Assembly: GCA_036785325.1 (NCBI GenBank)
Contig: JAXIVH010000314.1
Location: 28,501 to 92,500 of the forward strand
Reading direction: 5' to 3'
DNA: 64,000 bases
DNA from: Urophycis tenuis
Taxonomy: Eukaryota > Chordata > Actinopteri > Gadiformes > Phycidae
Positions 56,465 to 64,000 of the stretch are shown here, piece after piece. A model generated the notes under the pieces. That model had not been told where the DNA came from. It saw only the letters and a list, made by a program, of their open reading frames with translations, and did no database searches. Made by a program: the position numbers and the translations under genes. Position 1 is the stretch's first letter, and each line of letters begins with the position of its first letter.

Positions 56465-58420
56465 GGACCAGGTTAACGTAAAACTGCTTCTTCACTTCAG
56501 ATCCCCTTCAAATAAATGGCAATATTTGAGCGTTATTGATCTATTGATCTATCAGTTCTATCGAGACTCACTGAATGTTGGTGCACGCGGAATTCAAGAG
56601 TTTTAGTGTCAATGTTGATGTTGGATAAATTTGCCCACGGCAACCTGTAAAATAGGACACAGTTGGTTGAATAATGATTCAATAAAACTAAGCTAAACTA
56701 AACAAGATGTTTTGGGTTGAGTTCAGACCTGTCGGCTAGTTTTCCAGAGAACACTGACGGACTGGGGAACAGGGCCAGGGGGAGAAGCTGAACGAAGACT
56801 GGAACATCAGCAGGGTTCTCCAGAACCACCTCTTCATCCTGGACAGAACCATATTTATACAGGAGAACCCAGCTCACAGAACTTTAGTTATATAGGAGAA
56901 CCCAGCTCACAGACCTAAAGTTACACAGGAGAACCCAGCTCACAGAACTATAGTTATACAGGAGAACCCAGCTCACATAACTAAAGTTACACAGGAGAAC
57001 CCAGCTCACAGAACCATATTTATACAGGAGAACCCAGCTCACAGAACCATAGTTGTACATGAGAACCCAGCTCACAGAACTATAGTTATACAGGAGAACC
57101 CAGCTCTCAGAACTATAGTTATATAGGAGAACCCAGCTCACAGAACTAAAGTTACACAGGAGAACCCAGCTCACAGAACTATAGTTATACAGGAGAACCC
57201 AGCTCACAGAACTATAGTTATACAGGAGAACCCAGCTCACAGCACCATCGCAATCAGAATCTTTTCTGCAGGACATGCGTGTGGTTGGAAGAGCCAACTG
57301 CCACTGAGCTACGATTATGACCAACTTCTACCCCTTCCTGTTGACAACAGCCGGTGGAGCCACATGACCCCCCTCTTCCAAGACCTCCACTGGCTCCCTG
57401 TAGTGGCTCGCATCAATTTCAAGACTGGCCTCAATGCTATCAATGGAACTGCCCCTACCTACCTCCAAACATTAGTGAAACCCCACGCCCCTGCTTGAGC
57501 ACTCCGTTCAACTACCTCAGCCGGTTGACTGGTACCTCCATCACTAAAAGGAGGAAAAGGTCGGATGGCGAAATCCCAACTCTTCTCCGTTTTGGCACCG
57601 CAGTGGTGGAACGAGCTCCCTGCCAGTGTCAGGACTGCAGAGTCACTCCCCATCTTCCCGGAAGAGACTCAAGACCCACTTGTTCAGAACTCATCTGAAC
57701 CCTGCATAACCCTACCCCCATGCTCTTATTTGTTGTACGTCTTGGCACTTTGTAATTTGGCACTTTGATCGCTCTTTGTAACTTGGCACTTAGTCAGAGA
57801 TGTTGTATACTAGCAATGGTTAATCTAGCAACTGAAATGCTCGAAACTTGTTCTGGTGACTTTCTTACTGTATTAGCAGCAATGAAATGTTTCACCTTCT
57901 TATGACAAATGCACTCTTTGTAAGTCGCTTTGGATAAAAGCCTCTGCTGAATGCCCTCAATGTAAATGTAAATGAAGCCCCTGCGAAGATCAGCGTGCGT
58001 CTGTGTGACACGTTCCAGACCAAAGGGTCACACGACACCACGTCGTTAGACCTGGGCATTCCAGGCTATAGCCCGAATCCCCCCGCTGTGGCTTCCTATA
58101 GGCCGAGCGCCCCCTACAGTCAGAACCTAGAAACGGCCCTGAACCCTGAACCCTGAACCCTGAACCCTGAACCTTGAACCCTGAACCCACCGAGGAGCTG
58201 TTGGCGTTGGTTACGGGGAACACCACATGGCGAGAGGAGTTGAGCAGCGACGGCCAGGTCAGCCTGGCCGTGACCTCTGACCTCACGTTCTGCTGCAGCT
58301 CCGAGTTCACCTCAAACACCGCCTTGATCCTGCAACACAAGAAGAAGGCTTTGGATGTGGAATCTGAATGTTTGCAAATTATCCAACGGCCTCAAAACAC
58401 ACAAACGCACGTGATTCTCC

Positions 58421-58515
<95 letters not shown>

Positions 58516-61500
58516 GTTATACAGGAGAATCTAATCAGATCACAATCAGAATCTGAATTGACTTCTTTTTTTTGGTATTTTATTTCATTTTATTTATATT
58601 TTTTGTATTGTATTTATATTTATTTGTTCCCGGGCTGCTATGGTGACCCAATTTCCCATAGGGGATTAATAAAGTTTTATCTTATCTTATCTTATCTCAT
58701 CTTATCATCTCATTTCCAAGGAGACTTTTCACGTAAGAGTAACTTGTGTTTGGTGCGTATCAATAACAACTAGACGTGCCACCGTGGGCCTTTTCTGCAG
58801 GACAAGCGTGTGGCTGCAAGAGCTGCCACTGACTGAGCTACGATCATGACTATTGCAACATCGGAGTGGTGTTCTTTCCCTTCCTGTTGACGTCAGCTGG
58901 TGAAGCCGCTGCAAAGATCAGCGTGTCTGTGTGACACGTTCCACACCACAGGATTATACGATTGACACGGTGTGATTAATGGCCAAATGTCCTGTGATTA
59001 ATCACGATTAGTTTTTAGTTTAGTTTAGTTTTAGTTTAGTTTATTCACAACATCCAGGGCATACAACACGATACATGATGCATTATAACAATTATTACAC
59101 AATCGGACGTGTGAAAGGGGTTGCCCCAAGCAAGCTATTTAAAGCTTTTAATAGGGGGCCCGGTTTTCCATAAATATCAGATATTGGCCAGATATCCTCA
59201 TAATATGGATAACATACAAATATATAATAGACAATAAGCAATAGACACACAATAAACACAGATTTATCACAGAACTCATGCGATTAAGGGCTGGAATAGA
59301 GTTGCTGTTAGACCAGGCGTATGCGACCTGCTGTGTGCAGTCCTGTGTGCAGACCATAGACTGTATATAAATATGGACAAACCCTCCGTGACGTCACCCA
59401 TAGACTTCTTAACAGCGGAGATGAAGCCTAAAATTGAGCTTCAGGGCGCCGCCATCTTGGACATTTCAGTCTGTGTTCTAAGCCCGCCTACCTCCGGCCA
59501 GACCAATCAAAGCCTCGAATCCGTGAAGGTCATGCCGTGATGACATATGACAGCTGCCAATCAAGTTGACCACGCCCTTAATTATTCATAAAATAAATCC
59601 TTCTCTGTGCATTAAAATAATGGATTCTAAAAAAATTCACCCCCCTCACAGTTGTCATGGACTCGAACACTACTGAAAGACACCAAAACCGTTTTTTGAA
59701 CCAGGCTGGAAACATGTTTATTTTGGCTGTAAAGTTGGACATTTTAACATGGGTGTCTATGGGAGTTGACTCCTTTCTGCAGCCAGCCTCAAGCGGCCAG
59801 TCGAGGAACTGCTTACCCTGCAGAGGAACAAGTTTTTGCACTTCCGCATGGGCTTCATTTTTCAGCATGGAATGTTGCCGCTTGGTGCAGACTTGCTACA
59901 TCGTTATGCGGCCACTAGAACCAGGGATCACCTTAAGTAACCCAACGTTCTTCTTCTAACTTTGCTCGGTGTTTCACTATGGGAGATAATAGACCACTCC
60001 CGGAGTCATCGGGCTCCTGACCCAGACTAGGATGACATCAACCAGTTTCTGAAGCACCAGACTCCGGCACTGCGTGAGCCAGGGATGGACCTGGGACATC
60101 CAACCTATAGAATCTCACGATAGTGTGCGGTGAAGCCCAACTCGCCGCCGCACAAATGTCCTCCACCCTAATTCTTTTAAACAGAGCCCATGACGTAGCC
60201 ATGCTCCTGGCGGAGTGTGCTTTCAAACCAGCCCGGGGGCTGCAGGTCCCTGTACCCGTAATGCACTACAGCCTCCACGCTCCAACGGGACAGTCTCTGT
60301 CGGGACAGTGGCCTTCCCCTTGTGGGGGCGTGGCCCAAGACACAAACAGCTGGCTGTCCTCTGACACATACACACGTAAAGCACGCACAGGGCACAGAGT
60401 GTTCAATCTGCTCTCCTCCGCTGACCCAAATGGCGGAGGATGAAAAGCCGTCAATTCCACTGTGGGGCATCTGTAAGCAGATTCCACCACCTTAGGTATG
60501 AACGCCAGGTTTGAGCCGTAAACACACCTTAGACAAGCCTGGTTCAAACTGCAAGCAAGCCGGGCGGGTTGACGGCGCCTGTAAATCACTCACTCGCTTC
60601 GCAGTAGTCAAAGCAAGGAGGAGAGCGGTCTTGAGTGACAAAAACTTCAGCCTCACCACCTCCAAAGGTTCAAATGGGTGTGGTGAGAGAGCGTCTAACA
60701 CAACTGCCATGTCCCATAATGGCACCATAGGCCTGGAAACTGGCAGTTTCCGGCGAACTCCGTTCATAAAGCGGCATACCAACGGATGCTGGCCCACCAG
60801 CTTATCCCCCAAGCCGATGTGGCTGAAAAAGCGGCCAGATACACCTTGATTGTGGAAAAGGCTTTACCCTTTTCCAGCAGATCTTGGAGAAAACAGAGAA
60901 CGTCTCTCAGTGAGCACTGAAATGAAACAATACGTCTGGCCTCACACCACTCCTCAAACACTCGCCACTCACAACTGTATGATGAGCGAGTGGATGAAGC
61001 CCTCGCACACTGAAGAGTGTCGATCACATTCTGAGGCAGTCCAACAGCGCCCACATGTAACCTCTCACGGGCCCACAGAGCCACCTGCCCTGGATGGGGG
61101 TGGTAAATCTCCCCCCTGGCCTGAGACGAGAGGTCCCTGCGCAGCGGCAGGGGCCAAGTTTGGCCTGACAGTAAGTGATCTCCGTTATCCAGTGTTTGGA
61201 CGGCCACCCTGGGGCTATCAAAATCAGCGACAGGCCCTGATCCCTCACTCTGGTCAGTGTGGGGGAGATCAGACTGAGAGGAGGAAATGCGTACAGCAGG
61301 ACGTTTGGCCATGGGTGCACCAGCGCATCCACACCTAAAGGCTGGGTTATGCTTCGTTTATGCTCCCGCGTCGACGCAACGCTGGGAGGTTGCAGACCCT
61401 TTACGGACCCTTTACGGACCCTTTACGGACCATTTACGGACCCTTTACGGACCCTTTACGTCCTTGACGCACGTCGAGGCGACGCAACACCAACACAGCG

Positions 61501-61803
61501 GCTTTGGCTGTGTTGGTCCGCGAACTACATTCACTGGAGATCGCTTTTCCGGTTTGCACTCGTAAACACCGCTATGGTGTGATAAATGCTTCGACATATA
61601 TAAATATAACTTTTGCCTTCATGTCTGTAAACTTTTTTTTTACTCGCTAGTAATCCGTATGTAATGACCAGAATGGCCATTCTGGTCCCTCTACCGGTGT
61701 GGCAATGAATTGCATTTCGACACGTAAACCCCACGCAGAACCATCACGGGCTTGCAACTGCATGGCCATTGCGTGATCAATACGTAATCCCTACGCAGAA
61801 GCA

Positions 61804-61866
<63 letters not shown>

Positions 61867-62335
61867 GAGTGAGAGAGAGAGAGAGAGACAGAAGCGAGTG
61901 TCGGGACGCGAGTGTCTGGTCGTTGCTGGAGTTCAATGTATATTGCAACATAACTAATATCAATAATTAGTCCAACTGCATGGCCATTGCGTGATCACTA
62001 CGTAATCCCTACGCAGAAGCATAACCCAGCCTTAACGGCGCATCCTCCTCCGTTGATGAGAAGTACAGCTGACAATCTGCGTCCGCGAGGCGAAAGGATC
62101 TAGGACAGCCCGGCCGTATCGCTGCCACAGCTGGCTCACCACCTGGGGATGGAGTTTCCATTCCCTGAACAAAGGGTTTCCTCTTGACATGAGATCTGCA
62201 CCCCTGCTCAGCACTCCCGCTACGTGCGCCGCCCGCAGCCACCCGAGCCGAGAGACGCTCCACAGAACTATTTTCCGTGCCAGCTTGTGGAGCCGCGGAG
62301 AGCGCGTGCCTCCCTGACGGTTCACGTATGCCACC

Positions 62336-62428
<93 letters not shown>

Positions 62429-62946
62429 TACTTTAATACTCACCACTGTGGTGATTTCACCATCAATGTTTTGAAAATGTTTTAAGGCCAGAAACACTGC
62501 CATCAACTCGAGATATATATATATCCATGTTTTACTTTTTATTTTATTTATTTTTTATCACTTTGAACGCTACTGCTCTTTATGGATCATTCACTTGTTA
62601 TCTCTTGTTATTGCCTCCTTCATGTGTATGCAGACATACACTGTCCTGTATGTTATGCAGTGACCCCCCAACGACCCATCTGGGATGAAAAAAGCACTAT
62701 CATGGGTTGGTTGTTGGTTGGGTTGTTGGTTGAAAACCCCAGGACATGGGGGGTCAGCTCCTCCAGAGAGGAGGTGCCGGTCTCAGCGTGTCTTACTCGT
62801 GTCCTGAACGCTCCACAAGGTCGTTCCATCGTCCCAGGAGCTTCTGGAGGAGGTCCACGTCCTCATCCCAGATGTCCTCCTGCAACACCAGACCACCGGG
62901 CCGGGATTCCCCTGTAGGACACGGGGGAGGAGAGAGGAGAGAGGAG

Positions 62947-63038
<92 letters not shown>

Positions 63039-63621
63039 GGAGCCAGGGGACGAGAGAGAGGAGGCAGAGTGAGGAGAGAAAGAGTGGAGGGACAAGGAGA
63101 GGAGGGAGTAGAGAGGTCAAGAAGGGAGGTGAGGAGAGTAGGAGAGAGAGGAGAGGGGAGGGAGGTAGGGGGAACAGAGGAGACAGGGGCAGGGTATATA
63201 TACTGTAGCTTGGCATGAAACAGATGAACTGCAGGGATAGACTCTGAAGGCTATAAGCCACTATCGGACACCTCTGTGACTTTTTTTTTAAATCTCAATG
63301 TGTTTCTGGATCCTACAGGAAGTCCACACCACCAAAGGTATAATCTTCCAGATCTTAATTGGATCATTGGAGAAAATTGAGGGAGAATTTGCCTTAAAGA
63401 GGCTGTAATGTTTTATGAGGTGAACCACCTGACCTCACAAACTCACCTTGAAGAACGAAGGGCAGGCCCACGTAGCAGGCATCCCCACAATGCAGCCCGG
63501 CATCAAAGTATATGTTGGCCACCTGTCAGAGACAGGTGAGAGGTACGTGAGGTACGTTTATACACCAGGTAACCCTGTTGTAACCCCCCCCCACACACAC
63601 ACACACACACACACACTTACA

Positions 63622-63655
<34 letters not shown>

Positions 63656-64000
63656 CACTCACACACACACATGCACACACACGCACACACGCACGCACAC
63701 ACACACAAACTTTAACAAACCAATTCTAACCTCATCAATCTGTGTTTTATGACTCAACCGAGAGAACAAGCGCATGCCTGACATGCTCTTGATTGCTGAG
63801 CGGCTCAATGCACCGGGACCCTCTGAGCTCTCTGTGTTCTCGGGGGGGCGGGGGGGGCGGGGCCTCACCTTGGTGCGGCGCCGCGGCTCCAGGGAGCGCG
63901 TGTTGCGGAGCCTCCGGTGGCTGAAGCGGCGGTCTGGGGTCAGAGACACCACCTGCTGCAGCTCAGACGAACGTCTGAAGGAGCTCTGGATGACCAGGCC
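47410..64000 (-). CDS. tmem131: Transmembrane protein 131, 3' part
   Basis: Twenty-two exons, in gene order: 64000-63869 (cut by the window edge), 63522-63447, 62911-62797, 58329-58191, 56838-56729, 56644-56572, 55972-55821, 55451-55309, 54942-54756, 54655-54470, 54187-54062, 53692-53262, 52955-52678, 51136-50742, 50640-50534, 50441-50265, 49907-49757, 49297-49194, 49025-48971 (least sure, weak donor), 48785-48682, 48491-48343 and 47661-47410. Phases all agree and sum to 1,213 codons plus stop. Markers: VANIYFDAGLHCG, VVLENPADVPVFVQ, NNLTVMDVVLLEG, FTPDFSASRVIRELRLVT, membrane segment MLLLVGVMAYLEA, GDELKDLQDDDASSTTT and C-terminal SPTYNPWSLWRP. TMEM131 is an ER membrane protein that assists collagen secretion. 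TMEM131, rather than TMEM131L, is chosen from the long cytosolic tail. The 5' end lies beyond the window. Confidence 0.94.
47786..48342. repeat. 30-bp tandem array at tmem131 donor
   Basis: Nine exact or near-exact 30-bp units (TGTGGGGACCTAACTGTATG, then TACCTAACTG) at 47,790-48,060 pass into irregular GGGGACCTAA units that reach the exon edge at 48,343. In minus sense the intron begins GTAGGGTCCCCACA and the unit reads GTTAGGTCCCCACA, so the array resembles the intron's own first bases. Confidence 0.88.
50765..50960 (-). repeat. 33-bp coding minisatellite in tmem131
   Basis: Six or so 33-bp units lie within exon 51136-50742. The period is a multiple of three, so the frame is kept. Each unit encodes SQSDTGTTRR plus Cys or Gly, with diverged units (SQSGTGTNRRN, SKSGIGTTRRC) upstream. 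Both other minus-strand frames are also open across it. It lies in the predicted cytosolic tail. Confidence 0.88.
51353..51540 (+). mobile_element. tRNA-derived SINE
   Basis: An internal polymerase III promoter is visible (A box TAGCTCAGTGGGTAGAGC, B box GGTTCGATCCC), but the clover-leaf is interrupted by an insert and has no CCA-type acceptor pairing. The tail AAGTCGCTTTGGACAAAAGC, then ATCTGCTAAATG is the LINE-type 3' end also seen at 44,925 and 57,922, which suggests LINE-dependent mobilisation. The 20 bases at its left are an inverted copy of its head. Confidence 0.8.
51590..52370 (+). mobile_element. CR1/Rex-like LINE 3' fragment
   Basis: Frames 51,835-52,056 and 51,968-52,174 encode LIHAFISSRLDYCNSLLTGL, LQLIQNAAALVLT and a shifted LHWLPVSYRIYFK, the C-terminal end of a LINE protein. 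The 3' end carries AATAAATAAA-rich repeats (52,334-52,375). Confidence 0.75.
52490..52590. repeat. 14-bp tandem array
   Basis: About seven GGTCCCAGAACTGC units lie some 90 bp beyond the donor of tmem131 exon 52955-52678. Confidence 0.85.
55980..56463. repeat. 484-bp CA/CG microsatellite at tmem131 3' splice site
   Basis: A mixed (CA)n and (CACG)n tract abuts the acceptor of exon 55972-55821, with only GGTAAAG between. It gives very long His/Thr or Cys/Val frames that are not genes. Confidence 0.93.
56845..57240. repeat. 33-bp tandem array at tmem131 3' splice site
   Basis: About twelve 33-bp units (GGAGAACCCAGCTCACAGAA, then CTATAGTTATACA) start within about ten bases of the acceptor of exon 56838-56729. 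Open frames across it are repeat artefacts. Confidence 0.9.
57350..57975 (+). mobile_element. L2/CR1-type LINE 3' end
   Basis: LFQDLHWLPVVARINFK, INGTAPTYLQTLV and QWWNELPASVRTAESLP are encoded in three shifted frames. A 3' UTR follows, ending GTCGCTTTGGATAAAAGCC, then TCTGCTGAATGCCC and AAATGTAAATG. It is the longest of the three copies in the window. Confidence 0.85.
58138..58190. repeat. TGAACCC heptamer array at tmem131 donor
   Basis: Seven CCCTGAA units touch the donor of exon 58329-58191: in minus sense the intron begins GTGGGTTCAGGGTTCAAGG. Confidence 0.88.
58408..58710 (+). repeat. (CT)n microsatellite and LINE tail
   Basis: A CT tract (58,418-58,513) is followed by TGTAGTTATACAGGAGAATC and a LINE 3' end (CCCATAGGGGATTAATAAAG, then TTTTATCTTATCTTATC) to about 58,700. 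Confidence 0.75.
58711..59985. other. Unclassified repeats in tmem131 intron
   Basis: At 58,790-58,950 a block repeats sequence found at 57,262-57,350 and 57,976-58,025 (TTTTCTGCAGGACAAGCG; GCAAAGATCAGCGTGTC). From about 59,350 to 59,960 a non-coding repeat begins CCATAGACTGTATATAAATA. No host exon is seen. Confidence 0.5.
61339..62032. mobile_element. Harbinger-like MITE in the DIRS element
   Basis: Inverted ends AGGCTGGGTTATGCTTC and GAAGCATAACCCAGCCT are flanked by TAA on both sides (61,336-61,338 and 62,033-62,035), the TWA-type duplication of PIF/Harbinger elements. Inside are seven GGACCCTTTAC(G) repeats (61,397-61,460) and a CT-run joined to an AG-run by CACTCTGAGTGAG (61,807-61,888), which can form a long hairpin. 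A related copy is at 28,390-28,885. Confidence 0.88.
62336..62428. repeat. (CAGA)n microsatellite
   Basis: About 23 CAGA units interrupt the DIRS RNase H coding sequence between its TTVV and AYVNRQGG parts. Confidence 0.95.
62931..63036. repeat. (GA)n microsatellite near tmem131 3' splice site
   Basis: A long GA tract, TC on the coding strand, begins about 20 bp upstream of the acceptor of exon 62911-62797 and may serve as its pyrimidine tract. Confidence 0.93.
63584..63712. repeat. (CA)n microsatellite
   Basis: A CA-rich tract with ACACTT and CACGCA variants in the intron between tmem131 exons 64000-63869 and 63522-63447, about 60 bp from the latter's acceptor. Confidence 0.93.

Larger units (their letters stand above)
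59990..62515 (-). mobile_element. DIRS-type retrotransposon, decayed
   Basis: Minus-strand pieces in order: RNase H end (AYVNRQGG, ARKIVLW, HVAGVLSRGADLMSRG, LHPQVVSQLW), a linker (DALVHPWPNVLLYAFPPL) and a tyrosine recombinase. The recombinase shows SSTRSSYSCEWRVFEEWC, then KFLSLKTALLLALTTAKRVSDL, then its catalytic H-x2-R and Tyr end (HSARSMATSWALFK, TIVRFYRLDV). DIRS elements integrate by this recombinase and not by an integrase. The 5' end with reverse transcriptase is missing, frames are shifted many times, a MITE splits it and a CAGA microsatellite expanded inside it. It lies in a tmem131 intron, in the same orientation. Confidence 0.88.

Noticed and set aside
55716..56606. Long open frames on both strands (up to about 260 codons)
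   Set aside because: They are His/Thr or Cys/Val repeats encoded by the CA/CG microsatellite; only the exon 55821-55972 inside is real coding sequence, in its own frame.
56884..57324. Minus-strand frame of repeated SVSWVLLYNYS units
   Set aside because: The 33-bp array has a period divisible by three and so stays open by chance. It is intronic and upstream of a real acceptor.
58138..58190. Interstitial telomere repeat
   Set aside because: The unit is TGAACCC, a heptamer that differs from the vertebrate TTAGGG hexamer.
60177..61338. Plus-strand frames over the DIRS region
   Set aside because: They are shadows of the minus-strand recombinase coding sequence.

Overview
The window looks like a gene-poor, transposon-rich piece of a teleost fish genome. 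Coding sequence is split by GT-AG introns. The repeats are typical of fish: an L1/Tx1-type LINE, a Rex3/RTE LINE ending in GATG repeats, a DIRS-type retrotransposon, many hAT and Harbinger-like non-autonomous elements, tRNA-derived SINEs and long microsatellites. The host genes include bivm, tmem131 and a nucleoside hydrolase of a family known from fishes but not from mammals. I cannot name the species.

Layout. 1-8,050: layered transposon debris (hAT elements, a Ty3/gypsy pol tail, a LINE endonuclease remnant) with no convincing host gene. 8,331-11,189 (+): a four-exon gene for a small immunoglobulin-like membrane protein whose third intron carries a Harbinger-type element. 11,200-18,800: LINE fragments, one of them split by a nearly intact L1 insertion (12,108-18,397) with a 17-bp target duplication. 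18,950-26,877 (-): an endogenous retrovirus with almost identical LTRs that has lost reverse transcriptase and most of env. Its 2-kb leader holds an array of hairpin repeats whose stems vary while pairing is kept. 26,897-33,300: Rex3, MITEs and SINEs.

The right half is genic. bivm runs on the minus strand (33,341 to about 42,136) and has hAT elements in its introns; one of them contains a Harbinger copy that is itself broken by two further insertions. Head to head with it, a five-exon nucleoside hydrolase gene runs on the plus strand (43,012-46,302, 324 aa). From 47,410 to the right edge lies the 3' part of tmem131 on the minus strand. Twenty-two exons can be joined with consistent phase (1,213 codons plus stop); the 5' end is outside the window. 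A degraded DIRS element, itself interrupted by a Harbinger-type MITE, sits in a tmem131 intron.

A theme of the genic half is that short tandem arrays lie directly against splice sites. In bivm, two arrays are made of the splice site itself (a duplicated 5' splice site at 34,391-34,490 and a duplicated 3' splice site at 37,628-37,917). A further array in tmem131 is coding (33-bp units). Together with the hairpin array of the retroviral leader, these are the most unusual structures seen.
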